Source: Marivita sp. (GTDB taxonomy: Bacteria; Pseudomonadota; Alphaproteobacteria; Rhodobacterales; Rhodobacteraceae). Taken from it: 64,000 nt of DNA. The notes beneath the pieces were generated by a model. It made no database searches and was not told where the DNA came from. It saw only the letters and a program-made list of their open reading frames with translations. The position numbers were made by a program, and so were the translations under genes. The DNA lies in assembly GCF_020055635.1 (NCBI RefSeq), contig NZ_JAIPUT010000003.1, positions 1-64,000 of the forward strand, in the 5' to 3' direction. This document shows, piece by piece, positions 43,502 to 51,351 of the stretch. The first letter of the stretch is position 1. The number at the start of each line of letters is the position of its first letter.

Positions 43502-44152
43502 ATGGACGCCGCGAAGCCGCTGCCCGCATATCTCATTCAAAGATACCAAGGCTGGAAGGCCACGACCTATTCGGACAACCGCGCGTGGTACAAGCGCCTG
43601 GCCAGCGAGGGACAGCGCCCGCGCGCGATGGTGATCTCGTGTTGCGACAGCCGGGTGCATGTCACCTCGATCTTCGGGGCAGATCAGGGCGAGTTCTTCA
43701 TCCACCGCAACATCGCGAACCTGGTGCCTCCCTACGAGCCCGACGGCAATCAACACGGCACCTCGGCGGCGGTGGAATACGCCGTGACGGCGCTCAACGT
43801 GGCGCACCTGATCGTGCTCGGACACTCAAATTGCGGAGGCGTTCAGGGCTGCCTCGACATGTGTTCCGGCAAGGCGCCGCATCTGGAGGAACAATCGAGC
43901 TTTGTCGGGCGGTGGATGGATATCCTGAGACCCGGCTATGACCGGGTGAAAACCGCCAACAAACCCGAAGACCAGGTCCGCGCCCTTGAACGCGAAGCGG
44001 TGATCGTGTCGCTCGAGAACCTGATGACGTTTCCCTTCGTGGCCGAGGCGGTCAAGGAAGACCAGTTGACGCTGCACGGTCTATGGACCGATATCGGTGA
44101 AGGCGGGCTCGAGTATTTCGAGCCGAAATCGCGGGCGTTTCAGCCGGTGTGA
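43502..44152 (+). CDS. Beta-class carbonic anhydrase
   Basis: 216 aa, interconverts CO2 and bicarbonate. Zinc and catalytic residues: C47, D49 and R51 in ISCCDSRVHV, H108 and C111 in LGHSNCGG. FFIHRNIANLVPPYE is typical of the class. The ATG at 43502 has GGAGG 5 bases upstream; the frame open to 43400 is not family-like. Single gene. Confidence 0.94.
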   Translation: MDAAKPLPAYLIQRYQGWKATTYSDNRAWYKRLASEGQRPRAMVISCCDSRVHVTSIFGADQGEFFIHRNIANLVPPYEPDGNQHGTSAAVEYAVTALNVAHLIVLGHSNCGGVQGCLDMCSGKAPHLEEQSSFVGRWMDILRPGYDRVKTANKPEDQVRALEREAVIVSLENLMTFPFVAEAVKEDQLTLHGLWTDIGEGGLEYFEPKSRAFQPV

Positions 44153-44241
44153 GACGTGTTTCATCGAGGACGGAACAGCAATCCCGCTTATGGGATAAGA
44201 TACAGCGTCAAAATTGCCGACAAGTATAACGGGTTCGGCAA

Positions 44242-44364
44242 TTGCGATTGGTCAAGCGTGCGCAAGCGGCAGACGCGGACATCAGCGACGCAATGAGTCC
44301 GAGCGGAGGAGAATTCGTGTTCCGGGTGATCGATGTGGACGACGATCCGTTTGCGATTGCCTGA
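44242..44364 (+). CDS. Possible 40-aa acidic microprotein
   Basis: An open frame between a stop and TGA encodes MRLVKRAQAADADISDAMSP (TTG start), then SGGEFVFRVI and an acidic end DVDDDPFAIA. A strong GGAGGAGAATTC site stands before an internal GTG (44314) that would leave only 15 residues, and an ATG exists at 44293. The basic start and acidic end look protein-like, but size and start are uncertain. Confidence 0.3.
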   Translation: MRLVKRAQAADADISDAMSPSGGEFVFRVIDVDDDPFAIA

Positions 44365-44398
44365 TCGGCGTTCGGCACAATCGCACGGCCGTTCTTGC

Positions 44399-44722
44399 CT
44401 ATCTTTGCAGTTCCGCCTGCGCGCCGGAGCAATCGCTGCGCAGTTTGGGACGGCCGAGTCGGGCGGCCAGACGCGAGAGCGGTGAACCGATCATCGCGCC
44501 TGTGCAAACCGGTTTGTCCGTCTCGTCCACCAGCACCAGATGTCCCGCCCGGAACGTGATGCGGTAGCCCCTGGAGGCCAGGCGGTCGCAGAGGTCCCCC
44601 CAGCTTGTGGCGTGTTCGAAATGCGGAAGGAGGGCGGTGCGCAGCAGCATTGCGGTTTCGCTGTCCAGCGGGTGGGGCATGCTGGCTGTCGGCGGATCGA
44701 ACGGGACAGAGTGTACTGCCAT
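44399..44722 (-). CDS. Small protein of unknown function
   Basis: 107 aa. It has the sequence LRTALLPHFEHATSWGDLCDRL, then ASRGYRITFRAGHLVLVDET and a C-terminal PLSRLAARLGRPKLRS stretch. The middle part reminds me of a short segment found at the ends of relaxase-like proteins, where a W..L...L...GY motif is followed by a small beta hairpin; this is a weak resemblance. The ATG at 44722 has AAGGTG 7 bases upstream. No mobile element is near. Function unknown. Confidence 0.6.
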   Translation of the reverse strand: MAVHSVPFDPPTASMPHPLDSETAMLLRTALLPHFEHATSWGDLCDRLASRGYRITFRAGHLVLVDETDKPVCTGAMIGSPLSRLAARLGRPKLRSDCSGAQAELQR

Positions 44723-44984
44723 CGGAGGCACCTTTAACATTACTTGCACGTTTTCGACCGTGAGAGCGAATTGCGGCAGGAATGGGGCACCGCCAAGACC
44801 GGGCCTCGGGTGTGAAGATCACGCAACAGTCCGACGCGTTTCGTGACGCGGCGCAGGCGGTGGATGTCGAAGCGAAGTTGACCGGCACGGCCCGCGCCGT
44901 TGCCATGACCGGTTGCGACTTGCATCCCCTGATCCAAGGCGTCACATCTTCAAATCGAGTGACCATTGCCTGCAAGGACCCGAC

Positions 44985-45992
44985 ATGAACACGTTCGAGC
45001 GGTATCTGTCCGTCTGGGTTGCCCTGGCAATGATCGCGGGAATCGCCATCGGCAGCACGGCTCCGGCCCTCGTCAATGCCATAGCGGCGGCGGAAGTGGC
45101 CCGCGTCAACCTCGTGGTGGCGGTTCTTGTCTGGGCCATGGTCTATCCGATGATGGTCGGTGTCGATCCGGGCAGCCTCAAGAACGTCGTGAAACAGCCA
45201 AAGGGGCTGGCGATCACGCTCGTGGTGAATTGGCTCATCAAGCCTTTCACCATGGCTGCGCTGGGAGTCCTGTTCTTCGAGGTGGTCTTTGCCGACCTGA
45301 TCGCTCCGGAGGATGCACAGCAATACATCGCCGGCCTGATCCTGCTCGGGGCCGCGCCCTGCACCGCGATGGTGTTCGTCTGGTCGCAACTGACGCGCGG
45401 GGATGAAAGCTATACGCTTTTGCAGGTGTCGGTGAATGACGTCGTGATGGTGTTCGCCTTCGCTCCCATCGTGGCGTTTCTGCTTGGGGTCACGGATATC
45501 GTGGTGCCGTGGGAAACGCTGGTCCTGTCGGTGGCCCTGTTCGTCGCCCTGCCGCTGGCAGCCGGCATCTGGACCCGCACTCGCCTGGGCAGCGCAGACC
45601 GGATCGAAGCGTTTCGCGACCGGATCAAACCCTGGTCGGTGGTCGGGCTTATCGTCACGGTCATGATCCTTTTCGGACTCCAGGGGCAGGTCATCCTTGA
45701 CCGGCCGCAGGTGATCGTCCTGATCGCGGTGCCAATCCTGATCCAGTCCTACGGCATCTTCGCGCTGGCCTATGCTGCTGCCTTCGCGCTGCGTGTGCCC
45801 CACCGGATCGCCGCGCCTTGCGCGCTGATCGGGACGTCGAACTTCTTTGAACTCGCGGTTGCGGTTGCGATCAGCCTCTTCGGGCTGAATTCAGGGGCGG
45901 CCTTGGCCACGGTGGTCGGCGTTCTGGTCGAGGTGCCGGTGATGCTCTCGCTTGTCGCCTTTGCGAACCGCACCAGGGCGCGCTTTGCCTGA
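44985..45992 (+). CDS. ACR3-family arsenite efflux transporter
   Basis: 335 aa inner-membrane protein with ten hydrophobic segments. ACR3 features: [37 protein letters not shown] with the essential Cys, [19 protein letters not shown] and [20 protein letters not shown]. It should export arsenite (or antimonite). AAGGA lies 7 bases before the ATG. No arsR, arsC or arsH is visible within the window, so it is separated from the usual partners. The 262 bases upstream hold no supported gene. Confidence 0.9.
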   Translation: MNTFERYLSVWVALAMIAGIAIGSTAPALVNAIAAAEVARVNLVVAVLVWAMVYPMMVGVDPGSLKNVVKQPKGLAITLVVNWLIKPFTMAALGVLFFEVVFADLIAPEDAQQYIAGLILLGAAPCTAMVFVWSQLTRGDESYTLLQVSVNDVVMVFAFAPIVAFLLGVTDIVVPWETLVLSVALFVALPLAAGIWTRTRLGSADRIEAFRDRIKPWSVVGLIVTVMILFGLQGQVILDRPQVIVLIAVPILIQSYGIFALAYAAAFALRVPHRIAAPCALIGTSNFFELAVAVAISLFGLNSGAALATVVGVLVEVPVMLSLVAFANRTRARFA

Positions 45993-46002
45993 TTGTCGGG
46001 GA

Positions 46003-46024
46003 TCGGTGTGAAACCGGACACCGA
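46003..46024. other. Hairpin downstream of the ACR3 gene
   Basis: TCGGTGT pairs with ACACCGA over an 8-base loop just after the ACR3 stop. No T tract follows. It may mark the 3' end. The rest of the 45993-46220 gap holds nothing I recognise. Confidence 0.35.
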
Positions 46025-46220
46025 AACACCGCCGATGCGCCTGACCTCTTGTCTGAAACGCCGGGATTGCCCCGAGATGACGGCGCGTATCAGCGGTCCA
46101 ATATCGAAGGTGCCCGACGAAGGGTGCGATCGTTGGGCGACACTCTGAAAAGCGCTGGCCTTCCGCCTTGTTGCGCGCCTGCGCTTGTCCGGTGCATGTC
46201 GCTTGCGCCTGGGAGAAACA

Positions 46221-46247
46221 GAAAAGGCGCCGCATGTCTGCGACGCC
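46221..46247 (-). terminator. Rho-independent terminator of asd
   Basis: On the minus strand GGCGTCGCA pairs with TGCGGCGCC over a 4-base loop (one G-U pair) and ends in TTTTC, 24 bases after the asd stop. Confidence 0.8.
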
Positions 46248-46270
46248 TGTTGCCTGTTTCGGACGTGATA

Positions 46271-47293
46271 TCAGCCCTTTTTGAGAACTTCCCGGCCCAG
46301 CACTTCGGCGATCTGCACCGCGTTGAGCGCCGCGCCCTTGCGCAGGTTGTCCGAGACGCACCAGAGGTTGATGCCGTTGTCGATGGTCGAATCCTGGCGG
46401 ATGCGGCTGATGAAGGTGGCGAAATCGCCGACGCATTCCTTGGGTGTGACGTAGCCACCATCCTCGCGCTTGTCGATCACCATGATACCCGGCGATTCCC
46501 GCAGGATGTCGCGGGCTTCGTCTTCGTCGAGATGATCCTCGAATTCGATGTTGATCGCCTCGGAATGGCCCACGAACACCGGCACGCGCACACAGGTGGC
46601 GGTGACCTTGATGGACGGGTCAATGATCTTTTTCGTCTCGGCGACCATCTTCCACTCTTCCTTGGTCGACCCGTCCTCGAGGAACACGTCGATATGCGGG
46701 ATGACGTTGAAGGCGATGTCCTTGGGATAGACCTTGCGTTCGTAGTTGTCGGTCGGGTTGTAGACCGCCTTGGTCTGGTCCCACAATTCGTCGATCGCCT
46801 CCTTGCCCGATCCGGACACCGACTGGTAGGTGCTGACCACAACCCGCTTGATGCGCGCGCGGTCATGCAGAGGCTTGAGCGCCACAACCATCTGCGCGGT
46901 CGAGCAGTTGGGGTTGGCGATGATGTTCTTCTTGGAATAGCCGTGGATCGCGTCGGCATTGCATTCCGGCACGATCAGCGGCACGTCGGGATCGTAGCGA
47001 TAGAGCGACGAATTGTCGATCACCACGCAGCCCGCCTTGGCCGAGATCGGCGCGTATTTCTTGGTGGCGTCCGACCCGATGGCAAAGAGCGCGAAATCCC
47101 AGCCGGTGAAATCGAACGTGTCGAGATCCTGCGTCTTCAGCGTCTTGTCGCCAAAGCTGACCTCCGTGCCCAGTGACCGGCGCGATGCAAGCACCGCGAT
47201 CTCGTCCACGGGGAACTGGCGCTCGGCCAGGATGTTCAGCATTTCGCGGCCCACGTTTCCGGTGGCGCCTGCAACGACGACTCTGTAGCCCAT
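46271..47293 (-). CDS. asd: Aspartate-semialdehyde dehydrogenase
   Basis: 340 aa NADP-dependent enzyme reducing aspartyl phosphate, the branch to lysine, diaminopimelate, threonine and methionine. N-terminal VVVAGATGNVGREML binds the cofactor; the catalytic Cys lies in IANPNCSTAQM; VYPKDIAFNVIPHIDVF and the His in VRVPVFVGHSEA are typical. GGAGAG lies before the ATG. dapD and dapE lie within the next 7 kb. Confidence 0.96.
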   Translation of the reverse strand: MGYRVVVAGATGNVGREMLNILAERQFPVDEIAVLASRRSLGTEVSFGDKTLKTQDLDTFDFTGWDFALFAIGSDATKKYAPISAKAGCVVIDNSSLYRYDPDVPLIVPECNADAIHGYSKKNIIANPNCSTAQMVVALKPLHDRARIKRVVVSTYQSVSGSGKEAIDELWDQTKAVYNPTDNYERKVYPKDIAFNVIPHIDVFLEDGSTKEEWKMVAETKKIIDPSIKVTATCVRVPVFVGHSEAINIEFEDHLDEDEARDILRESPGIMVIDKREDGGYVTPKECVGDFATFISRIRQDSTIDNGINLWCVSDNLRKGAALNAVQIAEVLGREVLKKG

Positions 47294-47424
47294 GTGGCTC
47301 TCCTTTCGCTTGTCTGCCCCGATGTCGTGTCAGGGGCAGGACTGGCGCGGCTCATACCGCATGCGCTGCGCGGGCGAAAGGGCTTCCCGCGCGTGACGGC
47401 GCTGTGGCCTTGGCGAAACCGGCC

Positions 47425-48267
47425 TCAGCGGCCCGGAATGTCGGTCCGGGGCGGGGCCGGATCCCAGTTGTCGATGATATGGGCCGCTTCCTGCGCGGTT
47501 TCGACAAAGCGGAATAGATCGAGGTCCTGCGGGCTGATCGTGCCGGCCTCTTCGAGGGCGTCCCAGTTGATGATGCTGTCCCAGAAGGATTTGCCGAACA
47601 GCAGGAACGGCACGCGGTCCATGCGCCCGGTCTGGATCAGGGTCAGCGATTCGAACATTTCGTCCAGCGTGCCGAAGCCGCCGGGAAAGACGCAGATGGC
47701 GCGGGCGCGCATCAGGAAATGCATCTTGCGGATGGCGAAATAGTGGAAGTTGAAACACAGCTCGGGCGTGACGAATTCGTTCGGCGCCTGTTCGTGCGGC
47801 AAGACGATGTTGAGGCCGATGGATTTGCCCCCCTCGTCCGACGCACCGCGGTTGCCCGCCTCCATGACACCCGGACCGCCGCCGGTGGCCACGACGAATT
47901 CGCGGGAGCCCGACTGGATCGACTTTCGCGTCATCAGGCGCGCAAATTCGCGGGCCTCGTCGTAGAAATGCGCCAGCTTGCGCAATGTCTCGGTCCGTGC
48001 CTTGTCGGCGTCGGCCGGGCGCGGAATGCGCGCGCCGCCGAACAGGACGATGGTGCTTTCGATCTGGTGCTCGTCCAGCATCAACTGCGGCTTGAGCAGT
48101 TCGAGCTGAAGGCGCACCGGCCGCAATTCCTCGCGGAACATGAACTCGTCGTCGGCAAAGGCCAGGCGGTAGGAGGACGACCGCGTCTGCGGCGTGTCCG
48201 GCACATGGCTGGCCGTGCTCCGGTCCAGACTGGCATCGCGGAACGGGCTGTTGCGGTGATCGTTCAT
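47425..48267 (-). CDS. LOG/TIGR00730-family Rossmann-fold protein
   Basis: 280 aa. Carries [14 protein letters not shown] and the family motif [12 protein letters not shown], which bind nucleotide monophosphate; such proteins are nucleoside 5'-monophosphate phosphoribohydrolases (cytokinin-activating LOG in plants and some bacteria). An extra N-terminal 60 residues precede [10 protein letters not shown], as in the longer bacterial subgroup. The ATG at 48267 has AAGGA about 10 bases upstream; a GTG at 48288 is the alternative. True substrate unknown. Confidence 0.87.
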   Translation of the reverse strand: MNDHRNSPFRDASLDRSTASHVPDTPQTRSSSYRLAFADDEFMFREELRPVRLQLELLKPQLMLDEHQIESTIVLFGGARIPRPADADKARTETLRKLAHFYDEAREFARLMTRKSIQSGSREFVVATGGGPGVMEAGNRGASDEGGKSIGLNIVLPHEQAPNEFVTPELCFNFHYFAIRKMHFLMRARAICVFPGGFGTLDEMFESLTLIQTGRMDRVPFLLFGKSFWDSIINWDALEEAGTISPQDLDLFRFVETAQEAAHIIDNWDPAPPRTDIPGR

Positions 48268-48401
48268 GCGGATCGGTTCCTTTTTCACGTCACTCCAGAC
48301 CTACAGCGTTGCGCCCTGAGTGACCAGAGAGACGGGTGGTCACCGGGCTGGAGAACCCTCCGCAATCGGCCGCCGAGCCTCGTGCGCCGGTTCAAGTCGC
48401 C

Positions 48402-48437
48402 GTTCCCCGGCCCAGTTCCCGGCCACGTTCCCCGGCC
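48402..48437. repeat. Three short tandem copies of GTTCCC(C)GGCC
   Basis: Copies at 48402-48412, 48415-48424 and 48427-48437, with a period of 12-13 bases, in the gap before dapD. The middle copy lacks one C. Could be chance in GC-rich DNA or a binding-site array. The rest of the 282-base gap shows nothing clear. Confidence 0.45.
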
Positions 48438-48549
48438 ATGCCCACGCGTCACTTTTTGGCCGCAGCCGCCGCGCGCGCGGATTGCGCCCCTGCGCAGGGC
48501 AGCTTATAGCCATGTCGGATTTCCGGGATCACGACGCAAGGAGCGCCCC

Positions 48550-49377
48550 ATGTCGAATGCACAGCTTGAAGCCGCCATCGAAGCCGCGTGGGATGCACGT
48601 GATACGATCACACCGTCGACGGGCGGTGAAACCCGCGAGGCAATCGAGGATACGCTGAACGCGCTCGACAGCGGCAAGCTGCGTGTGGCCGAGCGTCAGG
48701 AAAACGGTGACTGGCGTGTGAACCAGTGGGCCAAGAAGGCGGTGCTTCTGGGCTTTCGCATCAAGGACATGGAGCAGCACGACAACGGCCCACAGGGCGG
48801 CGGCTGGTGGGACAAGGTCGACAGCAAGTTCAAGGGCTGGGGCGACAACCAGTGGCGCGCGGCGGGCTTTCGCGCGGTGCCGAACTGCGTCGTGCGGAAA
48901 TCGGCCTTCATCGCTCCGGGCGTGGTGCTGATGCCGTCTTTCGTGAACCTTGGCGCCTATGTCGATGAAGGTTCGATGGTCGATACCTGGGCGACCGTGG
49001 GGTCCTGCGCGCAGATTGGCAAGAACGTGCACCTGTCGGGCGGCGTCGGCATCGGCGGCGTGCTGGAACCGATGCAGGCAGGGCCGACCATCATCGAGGA
49101 CAATTGCTTCATCGGGGCCCGCTCGGAAGTGGTCGAGGGCTGCATCGTGCGCGAAGGCTCGGTTCTGGGCATGGGCGTGTTCATCGGCCAGTCGACCAAG
49201 ATCGTAGACCGCGAGACCGGCGAAGTGATGTACGGCGAAGTGCCGCCCTATTCGGTTGTGGTGGCCGGGTCGATGCCGTCGAAGAACGGTATCAACCTGT
49301 ATTGCGCGGTGATCGTGAAGCGGGTCGACGAGCGGACCCGCTCCAAGACCGGCATCAACGAATTGCTGCGCGACTGA
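48550..49377 (+). CDS. dapD: Tetrahydrodipicolinate N-succinyltransferase
   Basis: 275 aa, transfers succinyl from succinyl-CoA to tetrahydrodipicolinate in the succinylase branch of lysine and diaminopimelate synthesis. The left-handed beta-helix hexapeptide repeats are clear ([58 protein letters not shown]). AAGGAG stands 7 bases before the ATG at 48550. The frame is open far upstream, across the convergent neighbourhood, but only this start gives the family N-terminus. Confidence 0.96.
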   Translation: MSNAQLEAAIEAAWDARDTITPSTGGETREAIEDTLNALDSGKLRVAERQENGDWRVNQWAKKAVLLGFRIKDMEQHDNGPQGGGWWDKVDSKFKGWGDNQWRAAGFRAVPNCVVRKSAFIAPGVVLMPSFVNLGAYVDEGSMVDTWATVGSCAQIGKNVHLSGGVGIGGVLEPMQAGPTIIEDNCFIGARSEVVEGCIVREGSVLGMGVFIGQSTKIVDRETGEVMYGEVPPYSVVVAGSMPSKNGINLYCAVIVKRVDERTRSKTGINELLRD

Positions 49378-49384
49378 TCCAGGC

Positions 49385-49404
49385 GGTGCGTGCGAGCACG
49401 CACC
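49385..49404. repeat. GGTGCGTG-CGAG-CACGCACC hairpin between convergent genes
   Basis: An 8-bp perfect stem starting 8 bases after the dapD stop and ending at the rhodanese stop. The flanking CCTACG and this palindrome resemble a GC-rich hairpin often seen between genes in alphaproteobacterial genomes. Likely transcript end protection or termination for both genes. Confidence 0.6.
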
Positions 49405-49800
49405 CTACGCCTTTTTCGCGGGCTTCTCACCAATTGGGCCGCCCGCGTTTTTCCAGCCTCCGAACCCGTCGGTGATGTGGCTGACATTCTCCAGCCCCAT
49501 GTCTTGCGCCACCTGCGCCGACAGCGCCGACCGCCAGCCCGACGCGCAGTAGAACACGAAGCGGTTGCCGGACTGGAACTGGGGCTTGGCATAGGGGCTT
49601 TGCGGGTCGATCCAGAATTCCAGCATGCCGCGCGGGCAGTGGAACGCGCCCGGGATCATGCCCTCGCGCTCCAGTTCCCTCGGATCGCGCAGATCGACGA
49701 ATGTCACCCCGTCCTGCCCGTGCAACGCCATCACCTCGGATGCCGGGGCGTGGTCGACCGCCGCGTTGGCCGCAGCCACCATGTCCTTGACGGATTTCAT
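49405..49800 (-). CDS. Rhodanese-like sulfurtransferase
   Basis: 131 aa, one rhodanese domain. The active-site loop is FYCASGWRSA with C85, preceded by FVDLRDPRELEREGMIPGA. Members carry sulfane sulfur as a persulfide. No signal peptide, thus cytoplasmic. The ATG at 49800 has GGGAAGAA upstream. The frame extends far upstream but overlaps the start of the divergent small gene. Physiological partner unknown. Confidence 0.9.
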   Translation of the reverse strand: MKSVKDMVAAANAAVDHAPASEVMALHGQDGVTFVDLRDPRELEREGMIPGAFHCPRGMLEFWIDPQSPYAKPQFQSGNRFVFYCASGWRSALSAQVAQDMGLENVSHITDGFGGWKNAGGPIGEKPAKKA

Positions 49801-49924
49801 ATCGTTCTTCCCGGTTCTGTGCTGTGCTGTGCGCAGTATGCGCAGCAGGGCGGAGGCAACAACCCTCGACGCGCGGCGGGTTTCGTGGCAGATGCAGCCC
49901 GCAACAGCACGGACAGGCAACCCC

Positions 49925-50275
49925 ATGAGCGACAGCCCCAAAAAGCCCCGGAAACCACATTCGGTCTATACGCTTGTGGTCGAGGTGGGCCGGAAGACCG
50001 GCGATGGCCTGCCCAAGGGCGCCACCGGGGCCGGGCTCATGTGTTATGCGTCCGGCGTGGACGAGGCCGAAGCGGTGCGCGAAACCGTGGCGATCCTGAA
50101 ACAGGCGGACATGGCGCCGTTGGACGTGACCGGCTATGGCACGCTGGAAGAGCGCAGGGACCAGGGCCACGAGATCGAACCCGACGAGATCGAACTGATG
50201 CAGAAGGCACTGGACGAAAACGCGGTGATCGTCGCGCAGGTCACGCCCTATTTCGGGGATGCCGACAAAGGCTAG
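49925..50275 (+). CDS. Conserved-looking small protein of unknown function
   Basis: 116 aa: starts MSDSPKKPRKPHSVYTLVVE, then VGRKTGDGLPKGATGAGLMCYASG. A following helix DEAEAVRETVAILKQADMAP and an acidic tail region are visible. The layout of a lysine-rich head and a compact alpha/beta core suggests a soluble protein. No motif recognised. It ends 4 bases into the stop of the leftward Hint-type gene (50272-50275). Confidence 0.65.
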   Translation: MSDSPKKPRKPHSVYTLVVEVGRKTGDGLPKGATGAGLMCYASGVDEAEAVRETVAILKQADMAPLDVTGYGTLEERRDQGHEIEPDEIELMQKALDENAVIVAQVTPYFGDADKG

Positions 50276-51351
50276 GCCGCGCGGGCCTCGGCCAGCGTGA
50301 TCGCCTCGAAGGACCGCAGCACCTGGTAGCCGGCACGGTGATGTTCGGGCAGCATCGCGCGCGGCATGTCGTTGAGCACCGATGCCGCGAGCAGCGTCCT
50401 GTCGCGCCGCATGCGGCCGATATAGAAACTTTCCAGCGCCGCGTCGGGGATACGCACCGCGTCGTGATGCGGCAACAACAGCTGATGGTAGGTGACAAAG
50501 CGCGGCGCCGGTTCGAAATGCCCGGCATAGCCATTGACCAGCGTGGAGGCCGGGATCAGAACGTCCTCGCGTCCGAACAGGTATTCGACCTCGGCACCGC
50601 TGACCAGAAGGCGCTGGTGGCGCGACACGATCACGTCCTGCGTCAGCCCGAAATAGGGCGCGCGCAGACGGACGGGACGGAATGACCCGAGACTGGGCAC
50701 CTCGCGCTTTATGGCATGGAGGACCGGAACAAGCCGCCCGTTGGCAGAGCGCACGACGTCGCCCTGCTTCAGCGTCGTGGCAAGGCGCAGCCCCTGCGCG
50801 GTCTCGACCGGCACCGAGGGCGACAGCGTGGGCATCGGTCCCACCGGCTCGATTTCCGTCGATAGAGCGACGAAGATCACGTCGGGGTCGATCTCGGTCA
50901 GGCCCTGCGGCCGCGCCAGCGCCACCAGATCACCGAGAAGCGGCGTATGGGTCATGGTGAAATGGCGGATCAGCACGTGTTCTGTTTCCGGCCGCGCGAC
51001 CACCAGACGGCCGATGCGTTTGCCGACATCCCAGCTGATCGTGACCTGAAGCGTGTCGGTGCGCGCCTCGCGGCCGCGCTCGATCACTTCGTGGACCACG
51101 TTGTCACCCTGCGCGAGGACCAGCACCACGCTGCCATGCGGTGTCGACATCAGCGAAAAGCTGGCCCCGGTTTCGCCGCTGCGCTTGTACGCGATCAGGG
51201 TCTGCGGCCGAGCATCCGGCGACAGCTGGGTCTCCAGGACGATCGACCCGCGCGGCACGCAGGCGCGGGGCCGGTGTTGCAGGATGTCCTCGACATCGTC
51301 GCGCAGCCAGGGTGTCCGCGTCTGACGATCCAGCAGCGCGAACCAGCTCAT
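50272..51351 (-). CDS. Hint-domain-like protein lacking the N-terminal Cys block
   Basis: 359 aa, coupled by ATGA to the Hint protein upstream. Residues about 185-330 follow the Hint course of the partner: LRLATTLKQGDVVRSANG, VSRHQRLLVSGAEVEYLFGREDVLIPASTLVNG, and YHQLLLPHHDAV. The splicing-type opening that reads CFVAGT in the partner is here SVPVETAQG, so the nucleophilic Cys is missing. The N-terminal 180 residues (CVPRGSIVLETQLS, DTLQVTISWDVGKRIGRLVV) form a separate beta-rich domain. Probably non-catalytic; role unknown. Confidence 0.75.
   Translation of the reverse strand: MSWFALLDRQTRTPWLRDDVEDILQHRPRACVPRGSIVLETQLSPDARPQTLIAYKRSGETGASFSLMSTPHGSVVLVLAQGDNVVHEVIERGREARTDTLQVTISWDVGKRIGRLVVARPETEHVLIRHFTMTHTPLLGDLVALARPQGLTEIDPDVIFVALSTEIEPVGPMPTLSPSVPVETAQGLRLATTLKQGDVVRSANGRLVPVLHAIKREVPSLGSFRPVRLRAPYFGLTQDVIVSRHQRLLVSGAEVEYLFGREDVLIPASTLVNGYAGHFEPAPRFVTYHQLLLPHHDAVRIPDAALESFYIGRMRRDRTLLAASVLNDMPRAMLPEHHRAGYQVLRSFEAITLAEARAA

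Noticed and set aside
44782-44988. Frame in the gap before the ACR3 gene, considered as a remnant arsR or arsC
   Set aside because: Neither strand shows ArsR helix-turn-helix or ArsC active-site residues.
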